Under the pieces are notes generated by a model, which worked only from the letters and a program-made list of their open reading frames with translations, had not been told where the DNA came from and did no database searches. Below are positions 21,028-29,906 of a stretch of DNA of 64,000 nt, piece by piece. Both the position numbers and the translations under genes were made by a program. Positions within the stretch are counted from its first letter, which is position 1; each line of letters starts with the position of its first letter. This DNA is from Pararobbsia alpina (GTDB taxonomy: Bacteria > Pseudomonadota > Gammaproteobacteria > Burkholderiales > Burkholderiaceae): positions 1 to 64,000 of the forward strand of contig NZ_CADIKM010000010.1 of NCBI RefSeq assembly GCF_902859895.1, in the 5' to 3' direction.

Positions 21028-22176
21028 ATGTCACGTCAGGCGCCAAATGTCCGCAAAGACAAGCTCGAGCGACCCGCATCGCGGGATACCGGGGCGCAAG
21101 ACACTGTGCGCCCCGAATTGAGCGCGGAGCGGCGCATGCCCGCACGGGCGCTTCGCACGTTCATTCAGGAGCCCCTGCTGTTCACGAAGATCGAGATCGC
21201 GAGTTTTCTACTGGCCGGTGTCGCACTGGTCGCGATCATGCAGCTTCACCTTCTCTCGGGCGTCCTCTCCGGCCTGCTCGTGTTCCAGTTGATCAACCTG
21301 ACGGCGCCGCTACTGGCCAAGCGGCTTTCGAGCAAGCGCTCGCTCTGGTTTTCGGTCGTGCTGCTGTCGGCGGCCATCATCGGACTCCTGGCCGCGGCGA
21401 TTCTCGGCACGATCGAGCATATCGAGCGCGCGGTCCCGCATGCGCAGGCGCTGGTCCAGCAGCTTACGGGCATTCTCGACGATGCGCGCAACCGGCTGCC
21501 CGAATGGGCGCAGGTCTATATGCCGACCGACAACGCCGATATACGTGACAAGGTGTTCAACTACGCGCGCACCCACATAGTCGATTTGCAGCAGGGCGGC
21601 ATGAGCGTCGCACGGACTTTCACGCATATCCTGATCGGCATGATCCTCGGAGCGATGGTCGCGATCAGCGTCGCGTCCAATCACGCGCATAAACTGCCGC
21701 TGACGGTCGCGCTGGTCTCGCGTGCCTCGCGCTTTGCCGATGCGTTCCGGCGCATCGTTTTCGCGCAGGTGAAGATTTCCTTCATCAACACCGTGTTCAC
21801 CGGCATCTATCTGGCCGTCGCCTTGCCGCTCTTCCACGTGGGCCTGCCGCTCACCAAGACGCTGGTGCTGCTGTCATTCGTGGTCGGCCTGCTGCCGGTG
21901 ATCGGCAACTTGATCTCGAATACGGCCATCTTCGTCATCTCGCTGTCGGTCAGCTTGCCCATCGCGATTGCATCGCTGGTGTTTCTCGTGCTGATTCACA
22001 AGCTCGAATACTTTCTGAACGCACGGATCATCGGCGGCGAAATCGAGGCAAAGGCATGGGAGCTCCTGCTCGCCATGCTCGTGATGGAAGCGACCTTCGG
22101 GCTGTCGGGCGTCGTCGCGGCGCCGATCTTCTATGCGTACATCAAGCGCGAACTGATCATCGCGCGGCTGGTGTGA
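21028..22176 (+). CDS. AI-2E family transporter (PerM-like)
   Basis: The 382-residue membrane protein of the AI-2E/UPF0118 family has about eight membrane segments. After a charged N-terminal 50 residues come paired hydrophobic helices, a soluble stretch (HIERAVPHAQALVQQLTGIL), and the conserved C-terminal block LSFVVGLLPVIGNLISNTA and LNARIIGGEIEAKAWELL. Members export autoinducer-2 or act as Na+/H+ antiporters; which applies here is open. The 297 bases between uvrA and this gene contain no supported gene. Confidence 0.85.
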   Translation: MSRQAPNVRKDKLERPASRDTGAQDTVRPELSAERRMPARALRTFIQEPLLFTKIEIASFLLAGVALVAIMQLHLLSGVLSGLLVFQLINLTAPLLAKRLSSKRSLWFSVVLLSAAIIGLLAAAILGTIEHIERAVPHAQALVQQLTGILDDARNRLPEWAQVYMPTDNADIRDKVFNYARTHIVDLQQGGMSVARTFTHILIGMILGAMVAISVASNHAHKLPLTVALVSRASRFADAFRRIVFAQVKISFINTVFTGIYLAVALPLFHVGLPLTKTLVLLSFVVGLLPVIGNLISNTAIFVISLSVSLPIAIASLVFLVLIHKLEYFLNARIIGGEIEAKAWELLLAMLVMEATFGLSGVVAAPIFYAYIKRELIIARLV

Positions 22177-22182
22177 AGGGCT

Positions 22183-22211
22183 GCAGCTTCAGGCTCATTG
22201 TCTGAAGCTGC
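22183..22211. terminator. Perfect 10-bp hairpin between convergent genes
   Basis: GCAGCTTCAG and its exact complement CTGAAGCTGC are separated by 9 bases, located between the AI-2E gene and convergent purU. No T run follows on either strand, so it is a candidate bidirectional terminator only. Confidence 0.5.
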
Positions 22212-22234
22212 CTGCCCCCTGCTTGCCGCCTTGC

Positions 22235-23107
22235 CTACTTGAACACCACTGTCTTGTGCCCGTTGAGCACGACGCGGTGTTCGACGTGCCACTTGACCGC
22301 CCGTGCGAGTGTGACGCACTCGACATCGCGGCCGATCGCGCTCAGTTGATCCGGATCCATGCCGTGATCGACGCGCTCGACTTCCTGCTCGATGATCGGG
22401 CCTTCGTCGAGAGCGCCCGTCACATAGTGAGCGGTCGCACCGATCAGCTTCACGCCGCGGTCGAACGCCTGGTAGTAGGGCTTGGCACCCTTGAAGCTCG
22501 GCAGGAACGAATGGTGGATATTGATCGCGCGCCCTTCGAGCCGCCGGCAAAGCGCGGGCGACAGGATCTGCATATAGCGCGCGAGCACCACGAGATCGAT
22601 CTGCTGTTCGTCGAGGATTTCGACGATGCGCGCCTCCTGCGCGGCCTTGGCTGTGTCACTCGCACCGGCAGCGAGCGGCAGATGGTGGAACGGCACGTTG
22701 TAGCTGGCCGCGAGCTGATAGAAATCCTTGTGGTTCGAAACGATCGCGGAGATCTCGATCGGCAACTGGTCAGTCCGATAGCGGAACAGCAGGTCGTTCA
22801 GGCAATGGCCGATCTTTGACACCATGATCAGCACGCGCGGCTTGACGCCCGCATCGTGCAATTCCCAGCGCATCCCGAAGGTATCGGCGAGCACGCCGAA
22901 GTCTCCGCGCAGCTTCTCCTCGCCCGGATCGCCACCGATCTGCTGGAAGTGCACGCGCATGAAGAACTCGCCCGTATAGCGGTCGCCGAACTGGGCCGAG
23001 TCGATGATGTTCGCGCCACGCTCGAACAGGAAGCCGGATACCGAATGAACGATGCCCGGCCGGTCCGCGCACGACAGTGTCAGGATGAAGCTGTGCTCGG
23101 TGGTCAT
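22235..23107 (-). CDS. purU: Formyltetrahydrofolate deformylase
   Basis: The 290-residue PurU hydrolyses 10-formyl-tetrahydrofolate to formate and tetrahydrofolate, balancing one-carbon pools and feeding formate to PurT. The N-terminal ACT domain (LSCADRPGIVHSVSGFLFER) is followed by a formyltransferase-like domain with the catalytic Asn-His-Asp set in INIHHSFLPSFKGA and HYVTGALDEGPIIEQ. The ATG at 23107 was chosen because MTTEHSFILTLSCADRPG is the family N-terminus and AAGGA lies upstream; the longer frame runs into a repeat region. Confidence 0.96.
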   Translation of the reverse strand: MTTEHSFILTLSCADRPGIVHSVSGFLFERGANIIDSAQFGDRYTGEFFMRVHFQQIGGDPGEEKLRGDFGVLADTFGMRWELHDAGVKPRVLIMVSKIGHCLNDLLFRYRTDQLPIEISAIVSNHKDFYQLAASYNVPFHHLPLAAGASDTAKAAQEARIVEILDEQQIDLVVLARYMQILSPALCRRLEGRAINIHHSFLPSFKGAKPYYQAFDRGVKLIGATAHYVTGALDEGPIIEQEVERVDHGMDPDQLSAIGRDVECVTLARAVKWHVEHRVVLNGHKTVVFK

Positions 23108-23210
23108 GCCCTGAATTCCTTTTATTGCTCTGTGTGAAATTGCCCGAGAGATTACCTGAAGGATCGTGCGAGGGGCGATTGGGGCACTGTCCGAAACCCT
23201 GTCCATGCCC

Positions 23211-23320
23211 TGCCCGAAGTACCCGAAGTACCCGAAGAAGTGCCCCGAAGCACTACCCAAGCACTACCCAAAGCACTGCCCAAAGCACTGCCCAAGCACT
23301 ACCCGAAGCACGGCCCGAAG
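23211..23320. repeat. Imperfect tandem repeat between purU and the Nudix gene
   Basis: About nine degenerate copies of a 9-12 base unit follow one another: first CCCGAAGTA-type copies, then copies of TRCCCRAAGCAC with indels. The tract lies wholly between the Nudix stop codon (23347) and the purU start (23107). It encodes nothing supported and looks like slippage-generated sequence. Confidence 0.7.
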
Positions 23321-23346
23321 GATTCCCCGAACGACGACCTCCGAGC

Positions 23347-24219
23347 TTACCGAAGTAACTGCTCGCCGGCCTCCATGAGCGGAAACGTCGCCAGCCCCGC
23401 CAATTCCGCGCGTGTGCCGGCGTCGAGCGCTTCATGCCGGTCCATCCAGTCGAGCGCGGCGAGACTCGCGTCGACCGTCATCCGTGCGTCGGCGATCCAC
23501 TCCCGCACCTGCGCGATTCCGGCAAGCCGGTGATCGGCCACTTCGCCATCCTGGTTCCGCGGCACGAAGTCCGCATCGAGGTCGAGGTCGAAAATAAACA
23601 GCTGCTCGGCCTGCGTCCCCTCCTCGATTTCCTGCAGCACGTGGAGCGTGCCGCCGCGAACGGCCCGCCTGGCCAGGTCTTCGGGGAGGCCGGATTCCTC
23701 CCAGCATTCCTTGTACAACGTCTGCTCGACGCCATACCCCCATCCGATGCCGCCGCCGACCAGATTGTCGAGCATGCCTGGATCGGTTGCCTTGCTCAGG
23801 CTGCGGCGCGCGATCCACATTTGCGGCGCCTGTGCGTCGGCCAACCGCACGATACCGTTCAGGTGCGCGGCGAAGGTCTGGGTGCCGAAGAATCGAGAAG
23901 CCGCGCGTTCGATGAACGCGAGTGGCGGATCGTCGAAGCGGTTGCGCACTGCATAGATCTCGTTGCGCCAACCCGTGATCCGGCCGCGCGCGGCGAGCGC
24001 ATCGATCACGCCGCCGAGCGCGCGGCTGCGTGCGTCGACGCTCGTCAGCGCGCGTGAGAGCTCGACGCCTCGCGGGCCAATATGGAATACCGACTCCGAA
24101 CCCGCGAGCAAGGGCAGATCGGTACGGCGAATCCAGCCGACCTGTGTCTCGCCGATCAGAAACGGCAGATGCCGGCTCGGCTCGAAACGGCGCGCGGCCG
24201 TCAGGCAAGGAAAGCGCAT
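23347..24219 (-). CDS. Nudix hydrolase with N-terminal DUF4743 domain
   Basis: The 290-residue protein combines an N-terminal DUF4743 region (LPFLIGETQVGWIR) with a Nudix domain. The Nudix box is recognisable as VEQTLYKECWEESGL, with K in place of the usual R, after NLVGGGIGWGYG. Proteins with this arrangement (Tnr3/Nudt24 type) hydrolyse damaged thiamine diphosphate analogues such as oxythiamine diphosphate, which would make this a metabolite-repair enzyme. Its ATG overlaps the apt stop codon by one base, so the two genes form a transcription unit. Confidence 0.85.
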   Translation of the reverse strand: MRFPCLTAARRFEPSRHLPFLIGETQVGWIRRTDLPLLAGSESVFHIGPRGVELSRALTSVDARSRALGGVIDALAARGRITGWRNEIYAVRNRFDDPPLAFIERAASRFFGTQTFAAHLNGIVRLADAQAPQMWIARRSLSKATDPGMLDNLVGGGIGWGYGVEQTLYKECWEESGLPEDLARRAVRGGTLHVLQEIEEGTQAEQLFIFDLDLDADFVPRNQDGEVADHRLAGIAQVREWIADARMTVDASLAALDWMDRHEALDAGTRAELAGLATFPLMEAGEQLLR

Positions 24220-24782
24220 CAGTCCCCCTCGAACTCGCAGATCGTGAACACCGGCAGGCCGCTGGCCCGCAGGCGCTGCGCACCACCGAGGTCGGGCAAG
24301 TCGATCAGCGCCGCGGCCTCGATCACCTTGGCGCCGAGCCGTTCGAGCAGGGCCTTGCCGGCGAGCATCGTGCCGCCGGTTGCAATCAGGTCGTCGATCA
24401 ACACGATCCGGTCGCCCGCGTCGCAGGCATCCGCATGGATCTCGACGGTCGCACTGCCGTATTCGAGGTCGTACGACTCGTGCACGGTCTTCCAGGGCAA
24501 TTTGCCTGCCTTGCGGATCGGTACGAAACCGACGTTGAGTTCATAGGCGACGATCGGGCCAATCAGGAAGCCGCGTGCATCGAGGCCCGCGACATAGTCG
24601 AGCCTGGCATCGAAATAGCGGTCGACGAAGATGTCGACCAGCGTGCGCAAGCCCCTCGCGCTCTTGAGGACCGGCGTGATGTCGCGAAACTGAACGCCGG
24701 GCTCGGGCCAGTCCGGCACGGTACGGACAAGGCTGCGCACATAATCGCGCGCATCGCTGCGCTGCGTCGGCAATTCCGACAT
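24219..24782 (-). CDS. apt: Adenine phosphoribosyltransferase
   Basis: The 187-residue purine-salvage enzyme converts adenine and PRPP to AMP. Family features visible are [37 protein letters not shown] and the PRPP loop [18 protein letters not shown]. Size is normal. Downstream it is coupled (TGATG-type overlap) to the Nudix gene; the KefB-like gene follows 21 bases upstream on the same strand. Confidence 0.96.
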   Translation of the reverse strand: MSELPTQRSDARDYVRSLVRTVPDWPEPGVQFRDITPVLKSARGLRTLVDIFVDRYFDARLDYVAGLDARGFLIGPIVAYELNVGFVPIRKAGKLPWKTVHESYDLEYGSATVEIHADACDAGDRIVLIDDLIATGGTMLAGKALLERLGAKVIEAAALIDLPDLGGAQRLRASGLPVFTICEFEGD

Positions 24783-24803
24783 GGTGACTCCATTTGTAAA
24801 AGA

Positions 24804-26807
24804 TCAGGCGGTGTTCGGCTGGCTGCGCCGGTTTACCGACAATAGTTGTTCAGCTTTCGAAAGCGCGTCGGGCAAACCGCGCAATACGAGGATATCGTCC
24901 GCGCGCAGGCGCGTACTCGGGTCCGGTTCGACACCCCGGATGCCGTGGCGGCGAATCGCCGTCACGCTCACCCCGAGCGAATCGAGCTCGAGGTCGCCGA
25001 GCGTGCGGCCGACTGCGTCGGCATTGCCGGGCAGCGATACCGATTGCAGACGCACGCCTTCGTGATCGTAGTCGTCTTCCTCGTCGTCGGCACCGTGAAA
25101 ATAGCCGCGCAGCAGACTGTAACGCGCATCGCGCATTTCCTCGACCCGTCGCAGCACGCGCCGCATCGGCACGCCGACGAGCACGAGTGTATGCGAGGCG
25201 AGCATCAGGCTGCCCTCGACGATCTCGGGAATGACCTCGGTCGCGCCCGCGGCGATCAGTTTATCCATATCGGCGTCGTCAACGGTGCGCACGATCACCG
25301 GCAGCGCCGGCACGAGCTCGTGGACGTGATGCAGCACTTTGAGCGACGACGGCGTCTCCGCATAGGTAATCGCGATCGCGGCCGCGCGATGCAGCCCGGC
25401 CGCGATCAGCGCCTCGCGCCGCGCCGCATCGCCATACACGACTGATTCGCCGGCCGACGCGGCAGCGCTCACTCGATCCGGATCGAGGTCGAGCGCCACA
25501 TAGGCCAGCCCTTCCTGTTCGAGCATGCGCGCGAGGTTCTGGCCGCTGCGGCCGTATCCGCAGATGATCACATGGCCGCTGGTCTTGATCGTCTGCGTCG
25601 CAATCTTCGTCATCTGCAGCGACTGCCGCAACCATTCGGTCGAGGACAATCGCATCACGATGCGGTCGGCATTCTGGATCATGAACGGCGCCACGAGCAT
25701 CGAGAGAAGCATGGCCGCGAGGACCTCGTTGAGCAATTCAGGCGGCACGAGCGGATTGCCCGAGATCACGTTGAGTATCACGAAGCCGAATTCACCCGCC
25801 TGCGCGAGGCCGATGCCCGTACGCATCGCGACGCCCGGCGACGCGCCGAACAGCCGCGCGAGGCCGGTGATGAGCAGGGCCTTCGCGAGGGTCGGCGCGA
25901 TGAAGAAGAGGAGGACCATCCACGGATGCGCGACCAGGATCGAGGGATTCAGCAACATCCCCGTCGTAATGAAGAACAGCCCGAGCAGCACATCGCGGAA
26001 CGGCTTGATGTCGTCCTCGACCTGATGGCGATAAGGCGTCTCGGCGATCAGGATCCCCGCGATGAACGCGCCGAGCGCCATCGACAGCCCGAGCTCCGCC
26101 GTGACGAAGGCAATGCCGAGCGTCACGAGCAGCAGGTTCAACATGAAGAGTTCCTGCGAACGGCGCCGCACGACGAGATTGAACCACGGCGTCATGAGCC
26201 GCTGGCCGACCCAAAGCAGCAGCGCGAGCGCACCGACGATCTTGACGGCTGCGAGCATCAGCGATTCCGCCAACTGGCTGGGATCGCCGCCGAGGGCCTC
26301 GAGCAGGATCAGCAGCGGGACCACCGCGAGGTCCTGGAACAGCAGCACGCCCATGATGTTGCGGCCGTGCGCGGAATCGATTTCGAGCCGCTCGGCCAGC
26401 AGCTTGGTGACGATCGCCGTCGACGACATCGCCATCGCGCCGCCCAGGGCAAGGCTCGCCTCCCAGCGGAACGGCATGAAGAAATTGAGCAGCAAGCCCG
26501 CGCCCATCGCGATCAGGATGGACAGCACCACCTGAGCGAGGCCGAGCCCAAACACGATCTGGCGCATCGCGCGCAGCTTGGCGAAGGAAAACTCAAGCCC
26601 GATCGAGAACATCAGGAACACGACACCGAACTCGGCGAGATACTGGACGTGTGGCGCATCCGTTGCGACACCGAATGCATGCGGACCGATCAGGATGCCC
26701 ACCACGAGATAGCCGAGTATCGGCGGCAGGTTCAGACTGCGGAATACCACGACCCCCACGACTGCGGCAGCCAAAAGCAAGAGGGTCAATTCCAGCGGTG
26801 AAGTCAT
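24804..26807 (-). CDS. CPA2-type K+/H+ antiporter with RCK (TrkA-N/TrkA-C) domains, KefB-like
   Basis: The 667-residue inner-membrane protein has about twelve hydrophobic segments (first 390 residues, including FGVVFLMFSIGLEFS and AMAMSSTAIVTKLLAE). A TrkA-N nucleotide-binding domain (VIICGYGRSGQNLARMLEQE, about residues 410-530) and a C-terminal TrkA-C region follow. It is a Kef/YbaL-type monovalent cation-proton antiporter; the ligand controlling it (glutathione, NAD) is not clear. The start MTSPLEL is preferred over an ATG 24 bases upstream because GGAG sits at suitable distance before it. It diverges from kdsD. Confidence 0.9.
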   Translation of the reverse strand: MTSPLELTLLLLAAAVVGVVVFRSLNLPPILGYLVVGILIGPHAFGVATDAPHVQYLAEFGVVFLMFSIGLEFSFAKLRAMRQIVFGLGLAQVVLSILIAMGAGLLLNFFMPFRWEASLALGGAMAMSSTAIVTKLLAERLEIDSAHGRNIMGVLLFQDLAVVPLLILLEALGGDPSQLAESLMLAAVKIVGALALLLWVGQRLMTPWFNLVVRRRSQELFMLNLLLVTLGIAFVTAELGLSMALGAFIAGILIAETPYRHQVEDDIKPFRDVLLGLFFITTGMLLNPSILVAHPWMVLLFFIAPTLAKALLITGLARLFGASPGVAMRTGIGLAQAGEFGFVILNVISGNPLVPPELLNEVLAAMLLSMLVAPFMIQNADRIVMRLSSTEWLRQSLQMTKIATQTIKTSGHVIICGYGRSGQNLARMLEQEGLAYVALDLDPDRVSAAASAGESVVYGDAARREALIAAGLHRAAAIAITYAETPSSLKVLHHVHELVPALPVIVRTVDDADMDKLIAAGATEVIPEIVEGSLMLASHTLVLVGVPMRRVLRRVEEMRDARYSLLRGYFHGADDEEDDYDHEGVRLQSVSLPGNADAVGRTLGDLELDSLGVSVTAIRRHGIRGVEPDPSTRLRADDILVLRGLPDALSKAEQLLSVNRRSQPNTA

Positions 26808-26876
26808 CCGGGCTACGTCTCCAGGTTGCATCGAAGGGCCGGAACCGCCTGTGCGGCTTGGCTGGAAGGGCTTTGT

Positions 26877-26882
26877 TATACT
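26877..26882 (+). promoter_or_regulatory. -10 element immediately upstream of kdsD
   Basis: TATACT ends 6 bases before the kdsD ATG, which would place the transcription start at or next to the start codon (leaderless message). No good -35 partner is visible, and a further promoter upstream is possible. Confidence 0.35.
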
Positions 26883-26888
26883 CCGCGC

Positions 26889-27872
26889 ATGATAGCGAAA
26901 ATCAATGGCAATCGGGCACTGGAACTGGCGCGCGACGTACTGGAGACCGAAGCGGAGGCGATCCGTTCGCTCGTGGAACGTCTCGACGAGAACTTCGTGC
27001 GAGCGGTTGAAATCCTGTTGGGATGCAAGGGACGCGTGGTGGTCTCAGGGATCGGCAAATCGGGGCATATCGCAAGAAAACTCGCGGCGACGTTCGCGAG
27101 CACGGGCACGCCCGCGTTCTTCGTGCATCCGGCTGAAGCCAGTCATGGCGACCTCGGCATGGTAACCGCCGACGATGTCTTCGTTGCGTTGTCGAACTCG
27201 GGTGAGACCGAGGAACTGCTCAATATCGTGCCGCTCGTCAAGCGCACGGGTGCGCAATTGATCGCCATGACCGGCCGTGCCGAGTCGAGCCTCGCAACGA
27301 TCGCGAACATTCATCTGGACGCGCGCGTCGACAAAGAGGCCTGCCCGCACAATCTCGCGCCGACGGCGAGCACGACGGCCGCGCTCGCGCTCGGCGACGC
27401 GCTCGCGATCGCCGTGCTCGATGCGCGTGGCTTCAGCCCGGAGGATTTCGCGCGCTCGCATCCGGGCGGTATGCTCGGCCGGCGCCTGCTGACCTTTGTG
27501 CGTGATGTCATGCGCACCGGCGAGCGGATCCCCCATGTGGGCCTGCACGCGACGGTGGCCGAGGCACTGCTCGAAATCACCCATAAGCGCATGGGGATGA
27601 CGGCGATCGTCGATGACGCATTCCACGTCGCGGGCATCTTCACCGATGGCGACCTGCGCCGGGTGCTTGGCAGCAATGGCGATTTCCGCAATCTGCCGAT
27701 CACCGAGGTCATGACGGCACGTCCGCGTTCGATCGGCCCCGACCACCTTGCGGTGACCGTCGTCGAAATGATGGAACGCCACCGCATCGGCCAGATGCTT
27801 GTCGTCGACGAGAGCGGCGTGCTGATCGGCGCGCTCAATACGATCGACCTGCTCGAAGCAAAGGTAATGTGA
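26889..27872 (+). CDS. kdsD: D-arabinose 5-phosphate isomerase
   Basis: The 327-residue enzyme interconverts ribulose 5-phosphate and arabinose 5-phosphate, the first step of Kdo synthesis. An N-terminal SIS domain (GRVVVSGIGKSGHIARKLAA, GTPAFFVHPAEASHGDLG, ALSNSGETEELL) is followed by two CBS domains (DVMRTGERIPHV ...; EVMTARPRSIGPD ...), as in KdsD/KpsF. It heads a chain of overlapping genes for Kdo production and LPS export. The stop overlaps the kdsC ATG. Confidence 0.96.
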   Translation: MIAKINGNRALELARDVLETEAEAIRSLVERLDENFVRAVEILLGCKGRVVVSGIGKSGHIARKLAATFASTGTPAFFVHPAEASHGDLGMVTADDVFVALSNSGETEELLNIVPLVKRTGAQLIAMTGRAESSLATIANIHLDARVDKEACPHNLAPTASTTAALALGDALAIAVLDARGFSPEDFARSHPGGMLGRRLLTFVRDVMRTGERIPHVGLHATVAEALLEITHKRMGMTAIVDDAFHVAGIFTDGDLRRVLGSNGDFRNLPITEVMTARPRSIGPDHLAVTVVEMMERHRIGQMLVVDESGVLIGALNTIDLLEAKVM

Positions 27873-28468
27873 TGAGCGAGCACGACCCGGCAGCTACGCT
27901 GCACACCCCCATCGCCCGCCCGGTCGCTGAGCCGGCGACGGATGCAAGCGGGCGCGCCGCGCGCGTGCAATTGATGATCTTCGACGTCGACGGGGTGCTG
28001 ACTGACGGGCGCCTCTACTTCGGCCCGCAAGGCGAGATGCTGAAGGCTTTCGACACCCTCGACGGTCATGGCGTGAAACTGCTGCGCGGGGCCGGCGTGC
28101 AGACCGCGATCATCACGGGACGCAGTTCGCAGATCGTCGCGAGCCGCGCGCGCGAACTTGCGATCGACCACGTGTTCCAGGGCGTGCACGACAAGACGGC
28201 CGCGTTCGCCGAACTGCTGGCGGCCACCGGCATTGCCGCGGCCGATACCGGCTATATGGGCGACGACTGGCCCGATCTCGCCGTGATGCTGAAGGCGGGT
28301 TTCGCCGCGGTGCCCGCGAACGCGCATGTCGAGCTCCTGCGCCGCGCGCACTTCGTTGCGAGCGCGCGCGGCGGATATGGCGCGGTTCGCGAGGTGTGCG
28401 ACCTGATCCTGCGTGCACGCGGCTACTACGATGTGCTACTCGACCATGCGTGCGGAGGCGCGGCATGA
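27872..28468 (+). CDS. kdsC: 3-deoxy-D-manno-octulosonate 8-phosphate phosphatase
   Basis: KdsC removes the phosphate from Kdo 8-phosphate. This 198-residue HAD-family protein has motif I MIFDVDGVLTDG, motif II in AIITGRSS and motif III/IV near GYMGDDWPDL. About 30 N-terminal residues before the domain (Ala/Pro/Thr-rich) are longer than in Escherichia coli KdsC. The ATG at 27872 overlaps the kdsD TGA by one base, and its own end overlaps the lptC ATG (ATGA), pointing to translational coupling. Confidence 0.96.
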   Translation: MSEHDPAATLHTPIARPVAEPATDASGRAARVQLMIFDVDGVLTDGRLYFGPQGEMLKAFDTLDGHGVKLLRGAGVQTAIITGRSSQIVASRARELAIDHVFQGVHDKTAAFAELLAATGIAAADTGYMGDDWPDLAVMLKAGFAAVPANAHVELLRRAHFVASARGGYGAVREVCDLILRARGYYDVLLDHACGGAA

Positions 28469-29067
28469 CACGTCGCATCCGCCTGCTCCAGTGGTTGCCG
28501 GTGCTCGCCATGGCGGCCCTCGCGGCTAGTACCTACTGGCTCCTGCACCTCAATCTGCCGACCATCACGCATCAGCCAATCCGGCCGAAGAGCCATACGG
28601 CCGACTATTTCGCCGACAACTTCTCGATCACGACGCTCGACGTGTCCGGGCAGACCCAGTACCGGATCAATGCGACGAAGATGATCCACTATGAGGACGA
28701 CGACAATATCGACGCGACGCTGCCGTCGATCCGCGCCTTCAACCCGGGCCAGCCGGACGTGACCGCCTTCGGCAACCGCGGCGTGATCAAGGGCGACGGT
28801 TCGATCGTCGATCTCTACGACGATGCGCGCGTGCTGCGCGCACCCGGCAGCGGCGACCCCGCGATGTCGGCGTATTCCCAACATTTCAAGGTGCTTGTCA
28901 ATGACGACATCGTGAAAACCGAAAAGCCGGTTAAACTGGTGCGCGGACCGTCTGTCATGACGGCGAGCGGCATGATCTACAACAATGTCACGCGAGAAAT
29001 GCACCTGCTCGGCCAGGTGCGCGGCCAGATCGCCGCGTCGGACACGCTACCAGGCAGCTCGAAATGA
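28465..29067 (+). CDS. lptC: LPS export ABC transporter periplasmic protein LptC
   Basis: This 200-residue bitopic inner-membrane protein has one N-terminal transmembrane helix (LLQWLPVLAMAALAASTYWL) and a periplasmic beta-jellyroll (DYFADNFSITTLDVSGQTQY). It passes LPS from the LptB2FG extractor to the LptA bridge. The gene overlaps kdsC by ATGA upstream and lptA by ATGA downstream. lptF and lptG are not in this window. Confidence 0.93.
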   Translation: MTRRIRLLQWLPVLAMAALAASTYWLLHLNLPTITHQPIRPKSHTADYFADNFSITTLDVSGQTQYRINATKMIHYEDDDNIDATLPSIRAFNPGQPDVTAFGNRGVIKGDGSIVDLYDDARVLRAPGSGDPAMSAYSQHFKVLVNDDIVKTEKPVKLVRGPSVMTASGMIYNNVTREMHLLGQVRGQIAASDTLPGSSK

Positions 29068-29906
29068 CGCGCCCGCGGTGGTCCACTCGCTCACCCGACC
29101 AGCACAATTTGACGCGCTCAATGACTGACCCGTTTGTTCGCCGCTCCCCTCGCAGGGAGCGACTGCTCACCGCACTGGCGGTGCTGTTTGCCGTTCTGTT
29201 GCCCGGCGCAGCGGCGCATGCCGAACGCGCGGACCACGACAAGCCGATCAATATCGAAGCCGACAACATGACGTACGACGACCTCAAGCAGGTCAACGTC
29301 TTCATCGGCCACGTCGTGCTGACCAAGGGCACGATCCTGATCAAGGCGGATCGCGTCGTCGTGACGCAGGACCCCCAGGGCTATCAGTACGCGGTCGGCA
29401 CCGAGGACGCAGGCGGCCTCGCGTATTTCCGGCAAAAGCGCGACGGCGTGGACGAATACATCGAAGGCAATGCCGAGAAGCTCGACTACGATGGCAAGCG
29501 CGATTTCACGACCTTGACGAGCCGCGCGACGGTGCGCCGCCTGCAAGGTCTCTCCAAAGTCGTCGACACGGTCAGCGGCGACGTGATCACCTACGACGGC
29601 CAGAAGGACTTCTACACGGCGAGTGCGACCGGCACGCCGACCAGCTCGGGTAGCGGCACCGGCCGCGTGCGCGCGATGCTCGCGCCGTCGACCAGCACCG
29701 GCGCCACCGCAGCCGCAAGCGCGGCCTCGGCCACCGGCGCCGCCGCAGCCGTACCCGCGAGCGCGGCCTCGGGCACCCGTGTCGACGGCAAGGGCAGTCC
29801 CGGCGGGCAAAGCGGTGCGGCCAGCGGCGGCAGCAGCACCGGCAGCAGCAACGACGGCCTATCACTGACGCCGAGTAACAAACTTCCCGGGACGAACAAG
29901 CCTTGA
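29064..29906 (+). CDS. lptA: LPS transport periplasmic protein LptA
   Basis: LptA forms the periplasmic bridge carrying LPS to the outer membrane. A signal peptide ([20 protein letters not shown]) precedes an OstA-type domain ([39 protein letters not shown]). Residues from about 195 to the end are a low-complexity Ala/Ser/Gly/Thr tail of about 80 residues, longer than in Escherichia coli. The ATG at 29064 overlaps the lptC stop; an internal ATG at 29121 gives a more usual signal peptide length and is a real alternative. Confidence 0.93.
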   Translation: MTRPRWSTRSPDQHNLTRSMTDPFVRRSPRRERLLTALAVLFAVLLPGAAAHAERADHDKPINIEADNMTYDDLKQVNVFIGHVVLTKGTILIKADRVVVTQDPQGYQYAVGTEDAGGLAYFRQKRDGVDEYIEGNAEKLDYDGKRDFTTLTSRATVRRLQGLSKVVDTVSGDVITYDGQKDFYTASATGTPTSSGSGTGRVRAMLAPSTSTGATAAASAASATGAAAAVPASAASGTRVDGKGSPGGQSGAASGGSSTGSSNDGLSLTPSNKLPGTNKP

